Shown: positions 18,888 to 29,620 of the stretch, piece by piece
Numbering within the stretch: the first letter of the stretch is position 1
Layout of the letters: every line of letters begins with the position of its first letter
Origin: Microbacterium marinilacus
GTDB lineage: Bacteria > Actinomycetota > Actinomycetes > Actinomycetales > Microbacteriaceae
Assembly (NCBI RefSeq): GCF_019753765.1
Contig: NZ_JAIJZW010000004.1
Location: 1 to 64,000 of the forward strand
DNA: 64,000 bases
Reading direction: 5' to 3'
The notes under the pieces: generated by a model
The model's database searches: none
The model's input: the letters and a program-made list of their open reading frames with translations, nothing else
What the model was told of the DNA's origin: nothing
Translations under genes and position numbers: made by a program

Positions 18888-19913
18888 ATGTCTGACAACC
18901 GTCTCGGCCTCGCCGGCAAGTTCCGGTACCTCGCGGAGCGCGCGCGCCGCATCGACATCAAGTCGGTTGCGGAGAGGGCCAAAGAGGTGCACGAGCAGCA
19001 CGGGACCTGGGCGCCGCGCGCGTTCGCGGACATGCTCTGGTCGGCCGCGCGCCACGACGTGGCCTTCCAGGACTACGTCGACTACGACTTCGCGATCCTC
19101 ACGAAGGACGAGCGCGCGACGTACATGACGCACCCCGTCTCGATGCAGCTCGCCGCCCGCTTCGCGAAGAAGGACAAGCGCGTCCTGTTCGAGAACAAGA
19201 TCGAGTTCAACCGCGTGTTCGACCGTTTCCTCAAGCGCGACTGGCTCGTGGTCGAGGCGGGTAACGCCGACGCCGTGCAGGCCTTCGCCGAGCGCCACGG
19301 CACGATCATCGCGAAGGTGCCCGTGAGCCACATGGGGCTCGGCGTGCGCAGATACCACGCGGCCGACGTCACCGACTGGGCCGCGTTCCACCGTGGCCTG
19401 CTCGAACGCGACGAACTGCTGCTCGAAGAGGTCATCGAGCAGCACGCCGACCTCGCGGCCGTCTGCCCCGGCACGGTCAACACCACCCGCGTGACCGCGT
19501 TCTTCGACGGCCAGGACGTCCACATCCTGGCCGTCGCGCAGAAGTTCGGCCGCGGCGCGGTGAGCGACCAGATGTCGTACGGCGGCTTCTACACGATGCT
19601 GCACCCCGAAGACGGCCGAGCCTTCGGGCCCGGCTACGACTCGCATGGGCATGTGCACGAGAAGCATCCCGACACGGACTTCCCCATCGCGGCGTTCCGC
19701 CTCCCGTTCTTCGACGACGTGAAGGCCTTCGTCAAGGAGGTCGCCCGCGTGGTGCCCGAGGTCCAGTACGTCGGCTGGGACATCGTCGTGACGCCGGAGG
19801 GCCCGGTGCTGGTCGAGGGCAACTGGGGCGCGGGTGTCTACGAGAACAAGCCGAGCGTCACCGGCATCCGCACCGGTCACAAGCCCCGCTACAAGGCCGC
19901 CATCGGGTTCTGA
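18888..19913 (+). CDS. Sugar-transfer-associated ATP-grasp protein
   Basis: A 341-residue ATP-grasp ligase of the group often found in envelope-polysaccharide loci. Recognisable parts are KRVLFENKIEFNRVFDRFL, the ATP-binding lysine region (GTIIAKVPVSHMGLGVRRY), LLLEEVIEQHADLAAV, and the metal-binding end VGWDIVVTPEGPVLVEGNWG (Asp, Glu, Asn). ATP-grasp enzymes join a carboxylate to an amine or hydroxyl through an acyl-phosphate. Its divergent pairing with two alanine-racemase-like genes makes a D-amino-acid or cell-wall substrate plausible but unproven. ATG 18888 has CGGAG 5 bp upstream. Confidence 0.78.
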   Translation: MSDNRLGLAGKFRYLAERARRIDIKSVAERAKEVHEQHGTWAPRAFADMLWSAARHDVAFQDYVDYDFAILTKDERATYMTHPVSMQLAARFAKKDKRVLFENKIEFNRVFDRFLKRDWLVVEAGNADAVQAFAERHGTIIAKVPVSHMGLGVRRYHAADVTDWAAFHRGLLERDELLLEEVIEQHADLAAVCPGTVNTTRVTAFFDGQDVHILAVAQKFGRGAVSDQMSYGGFYTMLHPEDGRAFGPGYDSHGHVHEKHPDTDFPIAAFRLPFFDDVKAFVKEVARVVPEVQYVGWDIVVTPEGPVLVEGNWGAGVYENKPSVTGIRTGHKPRYKAAIGF

Positions 19914-19954
19914 GGCGACCCGCGGGAGACGCCGCCGCCGCGCACCGCTCCGAT

Positions 19955-19997
19955 GAGAAGAGACCCCCGAGCCATCGCGGCTCGGGGGTCTCTTCTC
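19955..19997. terminator. Strong bidirectional terminator
   Basis: A perfect 19-bp stem (19955-19973 with 19979-19997) around a 5-base loop, between the convergent ATP-grasp and CofE-like genes. Its ends are GAGAAGAG and CTCTTCTC, so transcripts in either direction finish in a U/C-rich run. Confidence 0.9.
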
Positions 19998-20007
19998 GTG
20001 CGACCGG

Positions 20008-20702
20008 TCAGCGGACGGCGCGGACGATGCCGAGCGGCGTCGACTGGTGGCCCTGCCCCAGCGGGTTGTCGCCGAGGATGCGCACCAGGCGCCTCTCCCC
20101 TGCCTTGTCGAGCGTGGAGCCGAGGATGTTGCCGCCGATGTCGTTGATGTCGACGACCGCGACCTCAGCGATGTCGCCCAGGCGGGCCTTCACGTGCGCC
20201 GCCACCTCGCGAGGACGCTCCGGGCCGAGCACGACGGCCTGGTTGTACGGCGGGATCGTGCCGCCGGTCGGTCCATCGATCGCGCGGGCCTTGTCACCCG
20301 CGATCCGGTAGAAGTCGCCCTTCCGTCCGAACAGCTTCGTCACCGCGGCGACGCCCGCGGCGAAGAGGATGCGCGGCGTGCCGCACTCGCGCAGCGCCAT
20401 CTCCATCGTCTCGGGCATGCCGAGGCCGATGCCGTGCGGCGTCTTCACCACGTACTTCGACAGCAGGCGCGCCAGAGACCGCGGCTGGATCTCGGTGAGC
20501 AGGTACGACCGCCCCTGCGTGATCGCGACGATCTTCTCGGTCACGAACAGCAGGTCGCCCGGCTGCACGGAGCCCTTCGCGTACTCGTCGATGATGGCGT
20601 CGAGGTCGTCGTCCGGCATGACCACCCGCGTGCGCAGGGGGATGCGCTGGACCTTCTCGCCATCCACGTCGACCTCGAGGGCCTTGCCCTCGTTGGCGAC
20701 GC

Positions 20703-20706
<4 letters not shown>
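20008..20706 (-). CDS. Coenzyme F420-0:L-glutamate ligase (CofE)-like protein
   Basis: A 232-residue protein of the F420 ligase fold, which in CofE adds glutamates to F420-0 using GTP. Conserved pieces are [18 protein letters not shown] (GTP/metal region), [33 protein letters not shown] and [15 protein letters not shown]. The last two match the group that includes homologues in organisms without F420, so true CofE activity is uncertain. Its GTG start overlaps the sigA stop (GTGA), so it is translationally coupled to the principal sigma factor. A deazaflavin-dependent oxidoreductase gene at 32534 shows that F420 use is plausible in this organism. Confidence 0.75.
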
Positions 20707-22043
<1,337 letters not shown>

Positions 22044-22298
22044 GTTTCGCCTTTCACCGGCGGCGCTGCGCGCCGCGCCCCCGGGTGTGTTCGGGCACTA
22101 GTAAGACCCTTGTCAAGTCCGGCGCCGTCACATGCGCCGTCTCGACAACGGGTCGGACACCCATTCTCTCACAGGTCGGGCGCGCCGACGCCCACCCGCG
22201 ATCCTGACGCTTGACGGCGCTCTGCGCGCCACCCGAGACAACGCCCCCGGAGGCCGATGCATTCCCCCTCGCACGCGTGCGCACGTCGGGTGCGGGGC

Positions 22299-23234
22299 TC
22301 AGCCGCCGCGCTTGTCCTCGTCCCCCGTCGGGCGAGATGCGAGATAGCGCTCGAGCTCCGCTGCGAGCTCGTCGGCGCTTGGCAGCTCGCCCTCGCGGAT
22401 GCCGGACACCCCACCGGGGACCCCGCCCTGCAACCCGGCCGCGTACGCGTCGTACCGCTCCTCCAGGCCCTGCACCATGCGCCCCAGCTCGTCGTTCCCC
22501 GCGATCTGGTCCTCGACCTTGCCCAGATACTCGCGGTTCTCGGCGTACAGCTCGTCCAGGGTGAACACCAGGCCGGTCGACGCCATGAGCTTGTCGAGCG
22601 CGGTGATCGTCGTCGCCGGGTAATCGGTCTCCGCGAGGTAGTGCGGCACGAGCAGCACGAAGCCGGCCGTGTCGAAGCCGGCCTCGACGAACCGGTACTC
22701 CAGCAGGTGCCCGATCGTGGCGGGCACCTGGGTGCGCGGATGCCAGATCGAATGCGTGTCGATCAGGTCGGCGCGATTGCCGCTGACGGTCACGCCCAGC
22801 GTCCGCGTGTGCGGCACCGGCATCGCGATCGCGTGCACCCACGTCACCGACGACACCGCGAAACGCCCGGCGAAATCGATCGCGGCGGCCGCGAACGCGT
22901 CCCAGGCGAAGTCCGGCTCGTAGCCGGACAGCAGCAGGAAGGGCTGCCCCAGAGCGTCGTGGGCGAGGGAGAGCTCGAGGCGCGGCGGGCGGTAGTCGCT
23001 CAGGTGATCCTGCTCGAAGGTCACGATGGGGCGGCGCGCCCGGTAGTCGAGCAGCGTGTCGTTCGAGAACACCACGACCGGGCTCGGATCGAGCTCTTCG
23101 CGCGCGAAGTCGATCAGGCCCGCCACGGCTCCCCCGGCGTCGGTGAAGCCGGTCATCAGGATCACGAGCGGCAGGCCGTCGGGCACCGTGGGCGCATTCG
23201 CGACCCGCTCGTAGATGTCACCGGTAAAGGGCAT
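22299..23234 (-). CDS. PAC2-family protein
   Basis: A 311-residue PAC2 (proteasome-assembly-chaperone-like) protein: PLVILMTGFTDAGGAVAGLI at the N-terminus, QPFLLLSGYEPDFAWDAFAA, SVTWVHAIAMPVPHTRTLGV and LLEYRFVEAGFDTAGFVLLV in the core, then a charged helical C-terminus. The role in bacteria is unknown. A second PAC2 gene lies at 55603 in this window, as is common in actinobacteria. TAGCAT stands exactly 6 bp before its ATG. Confidence 0.87.
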   Translation of the reverse strand: MPFTGDIYERVANAPTVPDGLPLVILMTGFTDAGGAVAGLIDFAREELDPSPVVVFSNDTLLDYRARRPIVTFEQDHLSDYRPPRLELSLAHDALGQPFLLLSGYEPDFAWDAFAAAAIDFAGRFAVSSVTWVHAIAMPVPHTRTLGVTVSGNRADLIDTHSIWHPRTQVPATIGHLLEYRFVEAGFDTAGFVLLVPHYLAETDYPATTITALDKLMASTGLVFTLDELYAENREYLGKVEDQIAGNDELGRMVQGLEERYDAYAAGLQGGVPGGVSGIREGELPSADELAAELERYLASRPTGDEDKRGG

Positions 23235-23240
23235 GCATCC

Positions 23241-23246
23241 ATGCTA
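23241..23246 (-). promoter_or_regulatory. -10 element of the PAC2 gene, leaderless type
   Basis: TAGCAT on the minus strand with a 6-bp gap to ATG 23234. Confidence 0.5.
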
Positions 23247-23288
23247 CGAGCCGACGGGACCCTGGGCGCCGAGCACGCGGCCGGTCCA

Positions 23289-23294
23289 TAGGAT
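23289..23294 (+). promoter_or_regulatory. -10 element of pepA, leaderless type
   Basis: TAGGAT with a 6-bp gap to ATG 23301. It diverges from the PAC2 promoter 43 bp away. Confidence 0.5.
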
Positions 23295-23300
23295 GGACGC

Positions 23301-24806
23301 ATGCCGATTCCCGCGCTCGCGCTGACCACCGACCCGTTCCCCGCCGAGAGCGCGGAAGCAGCAGTGCTCGCGATCCCGTCGCTCGGCGACGGCGGCGACG
23401 TCGCCGGCTTCCCCGCCCTGCGCCCCGCCCTCGACGCGATCGGGTTCACCGGCGCGAAGAACTCGTTCGCCCGCGTGTACGCCCCCGACGTCACCGACCT
23501 CCCCTTGGCCGTGGTCGGCCTCGGGTCCGAGCCCAACGCCGCGACGGTGCGCGAGGCGGTGGGCACGGCGGCGCGGCAGCTGACCGGCTTCGACGTCGTC
23601 GCCGTCCACGTCGTCGCCGATGTGGAGGACGCCTGGCGCGCGGCGGCGGAGGGCGCGGCGCTGGGCGGATACTCCTTCGCGTCCTACAAGAACGAGGACG
23701 CCGGAAAGGCCGCGAAGAAGCGGCGGGCCGCCAGCGTCATCGTCCACGCCCCTGCCGCACTCGATGACGCCGCGCTCGTCCCCGTCCGCGCGGCAGCCGA
23801 GGCCGTGGCCCTCGTCAAGGACCTGGTGTCGACGCCTGCCGAATGGCAGAGCCCCGCACAGCTGGCGGAGTCGGCCGTGACCGCGACCGAGGGACTCGGC
23901 ATCGACGTGACGGTCTACGACGAGAAGGCGCTCGAGGACGGCGGCTTCGGAGGCATCCTCGGCGTGGGCAAGGGCTCGGACCGCCCGCCGCGCCTCGTGC
24001 GCCTCGAGTGGAACCCCGAGGGTGCCGCGCGTCACGTGGCCCTCGTCGGCAAGGGCATCACGTTCGACACCGGTGGCCTGTCGCTCAAGCCCGCCGCGTC
24101 CATGGTGGGGATGAACGAGGACATGACCGGCGCCGCAGAGGTGCTCGCCGTCATCCGTGCGGCCGCGCAGCTCGAGCTGCCGGTGCGGGTCACCGCCTGG
24201 ATGTGCATCGCCGACAACATGCCGTCCGGGCGCGCCACCCGCCCCGGCGACGTGCTGCGCATGCTCGACGGCACCACCGTCGAGGTGACGAACACCGACG
24301 CGGAGGGCCGACTGGTGCTCGCCGACGGACTCGTCGCCGCCAGCCGCGAGAACCCGGACGTCATCGTCGACGTCGCCACCCTCACGGGAGCGATCCTCGT
24401 GGCGCTCGGCACCCGTCACACGGGCGTCATGGGACACGGTGACGCGGTCGACGCGTTCCTGCGGGCCGCCGACCGAACCGGCGAGCTCGCCTGGGCGCTC
24501 CCGCTGCCGGAGTACATCGCCGAGGGCCTCGACTCGCGGATCGCCGACATGCAGAACGCCAACATGGGCAACCGGAACGGCGGATCGATGTTCGCCGGCT
24601 TGTTCCTCCAGCGCTTCGTCGGTCGCCGCTCGGTCGACGGGACGGCTGGCGGCGACGACGCGCCGCGCATCCCGTGGGTGCACCTCGACATCGCGGGCTC
24701 GGCCATGAGCACGAGCAGCGCGTACGGCTACACCGACAAGGGCCCGACCGGGGCCACGGTCCGCGCGCTGATCGACTTCGTCGCCGCGGGCGGAGAGGTG
24801 CTGTGA
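23301..24806 (+). CDS. pepA: Leucyl aminopeptidase (M17)
   Basis: A 501-residue cytoplasmic M17 aminopeptidase that removes N-terminal residues in peptide turnover using two metal ions. Metal and catalytic residues are in GKGITFDTGGLSLKP (K251, D256, K263), CIADNMPSGRATRPGDVL and NTDAEGRLVLADGL (about 333-346; Asp, Glu and Arg). The N-terminal macro-like domain (1-170) is present, so length is normal. The stop overlaps the lpdA start (GTGA). Confidence 0.96.
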   Translation: MPIPALALTTDPFPAESAEAAVLAIPSLGDGGDVAGFPALRPALDAIGFTGAKNSFARVYAPDVTDLPLAVVGLGSEPNAATVREAVGTAARQLTGFDVVAVHVVADVEDAWRAAAEGAALGGYSFASYKNEDAGKAAKKRRAASVIVHAPAALDDAALVPVRAAAEAVALVKDLVSTPAEWQSPAQLAESAVTATEGLGIDVTVYDEKALEDGGFGGILGVGKGSDRPPRLVRLEWNPEGAARHVALVGKGITFDTGGLSLKPAASMVGMNEDMTGAAEVLAVIRAAAQLELPVRVTAWMCIADNMPSGRATRPGDVLRMLDGTTVEVTNTDAEGRLVLADGLVAASRENPDVIVDVATLTGAILVALGTRHTGVMGHGDAVDAFLRAADRTGELAWALPLPEYIAEGLDSRIADMQNANMGNRNGGSMFAGLFLQRFVGRRSVDGTAGGDDAPRIPWVHLDIAGSAMSTSSAYGYTDKGPTGATVRALIDFVAAGGEVL

Positions 24807-26176
24807 CCTCCCACTCGTTCGACGTCGTCGTTCTCGGCGGCGGCAGCGGCGGGTACGCCGCCGCCCTGCGCGCGGCGGAGCTCGGCAAGAGCGTCGCGCT
24901 CATCGAGAAGGATCGCCTCGGCGGCACCTGCCTGCATCGCGGGTGCATCCCGACGAAGGCGCTCCTGCACGCCGCGGAGGTCGCGGACACCGTGCGCGAC
25001 GCCGCCTCGTACGGCGTCGGTGCGTCGCTGACGGGCATCGACCCGGCCGCCATGCGCGCCTACCGCGAAGGCGTCGTCGCGAAGAAGTTCAAGGGACTCG
25101 AGGGGCTGATCGCCCGTCGGGGCATCACGGTGGTCCCGGGCGAGGGCCGCCTCGAGGCGGCACGGACCGTCCGGGTGGGCAACGACGCCTACACCGGCGC
25201 CGACGTGGTGCTCGCGACGGGGTCGTACAGCAGGACCCTCCCGGGCCTGGAGCGCGGCGGCCGGATCCTGACGAGCGAGACCGCGCTCACGCTCGACGAG
25301 GTGCCGGGTCGGGTGGTCATCCTCGGCGGAGGCGTCATCGGCGTGGAGTTCGCGAGCGCATGGCGTTCGCTCGGCTCCGAGGTCACGATCGTCGAGGCAC
25401 TCGACCACCTGGTGCCGAACGAGGACATCGCGCTCAGCAAGGGGCTCGAGCGCGCCTACCGGAAGCGCGGCATCCAGACCCGTCTCGCGACGCGGTTCGC
25501 GTCGGCCTCGCAGCATGCGGACGGCGTGGTGGTCACGCTCGAGGACGGCGAGGCCGTCGAGGCCGACTATCTGCTGATCGCCGTCGGCCGCGGGCCGGCC
25601 ACCGCCGACCTCGGGCTCGAGGAGGCGGGCGTCGCCCTCGAACGCGGCTTCGTGGTCGTCGACGACCAGCTGCGCACGAGCGCCGAGGGCGTCTGGGCGG
25701 TCGGCGACATCGTGCCGGGCCTGCAGCTCGCCCATCGCAGCTTCCAGCAGGGCATCTTCGTCGCAGAGGCGATCGCGGGCATCGGTCCCGTGCCTGTGCC
25801 GGAGACGCAGATCCCCCGGGTCACCTACTCGCACCCCGAGGTCGCCTCCGTGGGGCTGACCGAGGCGCAGGCCGTGGACGCGCATGGCGCGAGCGCCGTC
25901 TCGACCTACGAGTACAGCCTCGCCGGAAACGGCAAGAGCGAGATCATCGGGACGACGGGGACCGTGAAGGTGGTCCGTCGCACCGACGGCCCCGTCCTCG
26001 GGATCCATCTGCTCGGCGACCGCGTCGGCGAGCTCATCACCGAGGGGCAGCTCGCGGTCGCCTGGGAGGCGCACCCCGAAGACATCGCTCCCCTCATCCA
26101 TGCTCACCCCACACAGAGCGAGGCTCTCGGCGAGGCCTTCCTGGCACTGGCCGGCAAGCCTCTGCACGCGATCTGA
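24803..26176 (+). CDS. lpdA: Dihydrolipoyl dehydrogenase (E3)
   Basis: A 457-residue FAD flavoprotein that reoxidises dihydrolipoyl groups with NAD+ in 2-oxoacid dehydrogenase complexes. The FAD site is VVVLGGGSGGYAAALRAAEL. The redox disulfide is C43/C48 in GGTCLHRGCIPTKAL. The NAD site is VVILGGGVIGVEFASAW. A second FAD motif is TSAEGVWAVGDIVPG, and the C-terminal His-Glu pair is HAHPTQSEALGE. Start GTG 24803 overlaps pepA by 4 bp. Its E2 partner follows after 81 bp. Confidence 0.96.
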   Translation: MTSHSFDVVVLGGGSGGYAAALRAAELGKSVALIEKDRLGGTCLHRGCIPTKALLHAAEVADTVRDAASYGVGASLTGIDPAAMRAYREGVVAKKFKGLEGLIARRGITVVPGEGRLEAARTVRVGNDAYTGADVVLATGSYSRTLPGLERGGRILTSETALTLDEVPGRVVILGGGVIGVEFASAWRSLGSEVTIVEALDHLVPNEDIALSKGLERAYRKRGIQTRLATRFASASQHADGVVVTLEDGEAVEADYLLIAVGRGPATADLGLEEAGVALERGFVVVDDQLRTSAEGVWAVGDIVPGLQLAHRSFQQGIFVAEAIAGIGPVPVPETQIPRVTYSHPEVASVGLTEAQAVDAHGASAVSTYEYSLAGNGKSEIIGTTGTVKVVRRTDGPVLGIHLLGDRVGELITEGQLAVAWEAHPEDIAPLIHAHPTQSEALGEAFLALAGKPLHAI

Positions 26177-26257
26177 GCCGCGCGGCGCCCGCGACCGGAA
26201 GCGGGCGTTCGAGTCACTAAGCTGTAAGACGACATCAATCCTGAAGGAGACTCCGAC

Positions 26258-28045
26258 ATGAGTACTTCCGTGGTCCTCCCCGAGCTCGGCGAGAGCGTCA
26301 CCGAGGGCACCGTCACCCGGTGGCTGAAGAAGGTCGGCGACACGATCGCCGTCGACGAGGCCCTGCTGGAGATCTCGACCGACAAGGTCGACACCGAGAT
26401 CCCGTCCCCGGTCGCCGGGGTGATCGAGGAGATCCTCGTCCAGGAGGACGACACCGTCGAGGTGGGCGCCGTGCTCGCGAAGATCGGCGACGGATCGGGC
26501 GCCGGATCGCAGGACGACGCGCCCGCTTCCGAGGCGCCGGCCGCAGAGGCTGCCCCCGCCGAGCAGCAGGCGTCTGCACCCGAGGAGCAGGCCGAGGCCC
26601 CCGCCGCCGAGCCGGCCGAGGCCCCCTCGACCGAGCAGGATGCCCCCGCCGCGACCCCGACCGCCGATGCGCAGGCCTCGGGGGACGCGACCGACATCGT
26701 CCTCCCCGAGCTCGGCGAGAGCGTCACCGAGGGCACCGTCACCCGGTGGCTCAAGAAGGTCGGCGACGAGATCGAGGTCGACGAGGCGCTGCTGGAGATC
26801 TCGACCGACAAGGTCGACACCGAGATCCCGTCGCCCGTGGCCGGCGTGATCCAGGAGATCCTCGTCCAGGAGGACGAGACCATCGAGGTCGGATCGGTGC
26901 TGGCACGTGTCGGCAGCGGCGCCCCCGCGGCGGCTGAGCCGGCTGCGCCCGCCGCCGAGGAGAAGCCCGCTCCCGCCGCCGAGCCGGCGCCCGCCGAGGA
27001 GAAGCCCGCCGAGGCCCCGACGGAGAGCGAGCCCGCGCAGCAGCCGCAGGCCGCACAGCCTTCCGCGCCGACGGAGGCCCCCGCGCCCTCGACGCCGGCA
27101 GAGTCGGCACCCGCGGCCTCGTCGGACGACGACAAGGTGTACGTCACTCCGCTCGTGCGCCGTCTGGCTGCCCAGAACGGGGTCGACCTGGCCAGCGTGA
27201 CGGGCACCGGTGTGGGCGGTCGCATCCGCAAGGAGGACGTGCTGAAGGCCGCTGAGGCCGCCTCGGCGCCCGCCGCGTCGGCACCGGCCGCCGAGGCCGC
27301 TCCGGCAGCGACGAAGCTCGAGGTCTCCGAGCTTCGTGGCACCACGCAGCCGATGTCCCGCCTGCGGAAGGTGCTCGCCTCGCGCGCTGTCGAGTCGATG
27401 CAGTCGACGGCACAGCTCACGACGGTGGTCGAGGTCGACGTCACGAAGCTGTCGACGTTCCGCGACCAGGTCAAGGGCGACTTCCTGTCCAAGACCGGCG
27501 ACAAGCTGTCGTTCCTCCCGTTCTTCGCCCTGGCATCGGCGGAGGCGCTTCAGGCCTTCCCGATCGTCAACTCGACGCTCGACGGGGAGAACATCGTCTA
27601 CCCGGCGAGCGAGAACCTGTCGATCGCCGTGGACACGCCGCGCGGGCTCCTCACCCCCGTGCTGCGGGACGCCGGCTCGAAGAACCTCGCGCAGATCGCA
27701 CACGAGATCGCCGACCTCGCGGCGCGCACCCGCGACAACAAGCTGAAGCCCGACGAGCTGGCCGGCGGCACGTTCACGCTGACGAACACCGGCTCGCGCG
27801 GCGCGCTGTTCGACACGCCCGTCGTGTTCCTGCCGCAGTCGGCCATCCTGGGCACCGGCGTCGTCTTCAAGCGCCCCGGCGTGGTGAAGGTCGACGGGGT
27901 CGAGGCGATCGGCATCCGGTCGTACGTCTACCTCGCGCTGTCGTACGACCACCGGACGATCGACGGTGCCGACGCAGCCCGCTTCCTGGGCGGCGTCAAG
28001 GCGCGCCTGGAGGAGGCCGCCTTCAGCGCCGATCTCGGTATCTGA
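26258..28045 (+). CDS. sucB: 2-oxoacid dehydrogenase E2 component, dihydrolipoamide acyltransferase
   Basis: A 595-residue E2 with two lipoyl domains (lipoyl lysines K43 and K185, both in [13 protein letters not shown]), Ala/Pro/Glu linkers, an E3-binding domain near 295-327 ([20 protein letters not shown]) and a catalytic domain ending in [16 protein letters not shown] with the active His and Asp. It moves acyl groups from E1 to CoA. The best name match is the SucB type. In many actinobacteria, however, the OGDH E1 carries its own E2 domain and this gene serves pyruvate dehydrogenase, so the substrate is open. GAAGGAG lies 9 bp before the ATG and TAAGCT (26218-26223) may be its -10. Confidence 0.94.
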   Translation: MSTSVVLPELGESVTEGTVTRWLKKVGDTIAVDEALLEISTDKVDTEIPSPVAGVIEEILVQEDDTVEVGAVLAKIGDGSGAGSQDDAPASEAPAAEAAPAEQQASAPEEQAEAPAAEPAEAPSTEQDAPAATPTADAQASGDATDIVLPELGESVTEGTVTRWLKKVGDEIEVDEALLEISTDKVDTEIPSPVAGVIQEILVQEDETIEVGSVLARVGSGAPAAAEPAAPAAEEKPAPAAEPAPAEEKPAEAPTESEPAQQPQAAQPSAPTEAPAPSTPAESAPAASSDDDKVYVTPLVRRLAAQNGVDLASVTGTGVGGRIRKEDVLKAAEAASAPAASAPAAEAAPAATKLEVSELRGTTQPMSRLRKVLASRAVESMQSTAQLTTVVEVDVTKLSTFRDQVKGDFLSKTGDKLSFLPFFALASAEALQAFPIVNSTLDGENIVYPASENLSIAVDTPRGLLTPVLRDAGSKNLAQIAHEIADLAARTRDNKLKPDELAGGTFTLTNTGSRGALFDTPVVFLPQSAILGTGVVFKRPGVVKVDGVEAIGIRSYVYLALSYDHRTIDGADAARFLGGVKARLEEAAFSADLGI

Positions 28046-28060
28046 GTCGCACAGCTCCAG

Positions 28061-28094
28061 GAGGGGTCGGTCGGCGTTGGCCGGCCGGCCCCTC
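28061..28094. terminator. Bidirectional terminator after sucB
   Basis: A 15-bp stem with two G-U pairs and a GTTG loop (28076-28079). It overlaps the stop of the convergent gene by 2 bp. Confidence 0.8.
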
Positions 28095-29466
28095 ATCCGT
28101 CTGTGTCCGTGACGCTGGCGTGCGCCGCGCGCAGCAGCCATCGCCCGTCGAGGCGCACGACCTGCACGATCAGCGGCGCTCGCTCGCCCGTCGGATCGTC
28201 GACCCGGACGACCGCGACGTCGCCGTAGTCGTCCAGCAGGCTCGCCTCTCGTTCCCCTTCGGCGGCCTCGAGCGCCTCCGCACCGAGGTCGGCGGCTGCC
28301 CCCTCCTGCACGGCCGAGCACGAGACGGCCGCCCTCGCGGCGCACTCCCCCAGCTCCGCCAGCAACTGCTCGACCGCGCGGACCGGATCCTCCTCGGACA
28401 CGGGCGACTCCTCGGGCGCCGTGGGAGGCACGGGTAAGTCCGACGACCCGATTGCGGGTGCGGACGGCGACGAGGTCACGGCAGGTGTGCGAGGCGGCGG
28501 CGATTCCGAAGACCCCGGCGCCGCATCGGCGGAGCCGGCATCCGCCGGCCACATCAGACCGCCCACGAGGACGACCAGCGCCGCCCCGCCGCCGATCAGC
28601 AGCGGCAACCGGCGGCCGCCCCTCAGCGCGCCGCGCGCGCCGGCGCGCACTCGGTCGATCGCATCGGCAACGGTGTCGACGAGAGGCGCGTCCGACAGGC
28701 GGGCCATCAGCTCCGTGAGGGCGCCGCGACGCACCTCCTGGCCGCGCCGGACATCTGCCTCCGACGACGGCGCCTCCCCGTGACGCTCCGGGGCACGCGC
28801 GATCGGACGGGGCGCGCAGACCTCGAACAGCGCGTCCTCCAACGTGTCCAAGGCACGGCCGAGGCCCCGCGGGCGAGCGAGTGCCTCACGCGCCTGTTCG
28901 AGGTGCCGCAGCACCACGCGATCCCGCGTGTGCGCTGCCGCGGCCTCGAGGGCTGCGCGCGCCGCCGTCTCGATCGGCTCCCCCGCCGGGTCCGGCGCGA
29001 ACAACGGGCGTCCGTCGTCGTCCGCCCACCAGCTGCCGCACGGACCGGCGTCGGCCGCCGCCGGTCGGTCACGCCATGCCTCGACCGTGCCGCGTAGCAG
29101 GCTCACGGTGAGCGTCACCAGCTCGCCGCCCGCGAGCTGACGCCCGGCCGCGGCGCGCGCCGCAAGCAGCCTGGCGAGCGGCTCGCGGCACCACGGCAGC
29201 TCCAGGTCGTGCCCGTCGAGACCGCGCACGAGATCCGTGGGAGCGAGGAGGTGCTGCGGTGGCTCGGGGCAGCCGCTGAACACGTGCTGCTCGGCGCCGA
29301 CCGCGTCGACCAGCACGACTCTGCGCTGCCCGGCCGCTGCCAGCACGCCCCGGACGGGCGCCTGCGGCGGCCCGACGAGTCGTATCGGCCGGTAGGCGTC
29401 CGTGAGCGATCGCCCGGCCTTCGGCCCCTCGCCGGGCTCTCGCCGTTCTGCAGTCGTGTCGGCCAT
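28093..29466 (-). CDS. Unrecognised single-pass membrane protein
   Basis: A 457-residue protein I do not recognise. Residues 1-300 are cytoplasmic, Arg/Ala-rich, with small beta-rich motifs at the start (YRPIRLVGPPQAPVRGVLAA, RRVVLVDAVGAEQHVFSG) and a helical middle (AALEAAAAHTRDRVVLRHLE). One membrane segment follows (LPLLIGGGAALVVLVGGLMW), then a Pro/Ser linker and an external domain (EEDPVRAVEQLLAELGECAA; LIVQVVRLDGRWLLRAAH). Four Cys lie outside obvious metal motifs. The layout (inside domain, one TM, outside domain) suits a sensor or an anti-sigma-like protein, but no such domain is visible. ATG 29466 has AGGATGGG about 5 bp upstream. Confidence 0.6.
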   Translation of the reverse strand: MADTTAERREPGEGPKAGRSLTDAYRPIRLVGPPQAPVRGVLAAAGQRRVVLVDAVGAEQHVFSGCPEPPQHLLAPTDLVRGLDGHDLELPWCREPLARLLAARAAAGRQLAGGELVTLTVSLLRGTVEAWRDRPAAADAGPCGSWWADDDGRPLFAPDPAGEPIETAARAALEAAAAHTRDRVVLRHLEQAREALARPRGLGRALDTLEDALFEVCAPRPIARAPERHGEAPSSEADVRRGQEVRRGALTELMARLSDAPLVDTVADAIDRVRAGARGALRGGRRLPLLIGGGAALVVLVGGLMWPADAGSADAAPGSSESPPPRTPAVTSSPSAPAIGSSDLPVPPTAPEESPVSEEDPVRAVEQLLAELGECAARAAVSCSAVQEGAAADLGAEALEAAEGEREASLLDDYGDVAVVRVDDPTGERAPLIVQVVRLDGRWLLRAAHASVTDTDG

Positions 29467-29607
29467 GTCGCCCATCCTGCGCCCAGGGCGCGCGGAGCGG
29501 GCGGGGTGACGCCCGATGTGGATCGTGCCGCCGCGTTGAGCGGCCTGTGGACGGCACCGGCACCGTGCCCACCCGCTCCCGCGTCGATCGCGCACGCGAC
29601 TCGGCGG

Positions 29608-29613
29608 TAGGCT
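29608..29613 (+). promoter_or_regulatory. -10 element of the DUF4191 gene
   Basis: TAGGCT with a 7-bp gap to ATG 29621. The gap contains GGAGGG, so the message is either leaderless or has a minimal leader. Confidence 0.45.
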
Positions 29614-29620
29614 GGAGGGC

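Noticed and set aside
22111..22116. TTGACA as the sigA -35 element
   Set aside because: No acceptable -10 hexamer 16-19 bp downstream on the minus strand.
24728..28552. A 1274-codon open frame on the minus strand
   Set aside because: Antisense to lpdA and sucB. It has no domain and its Gly/Arg repeats mirror the E2 Ala/Pro linkers.
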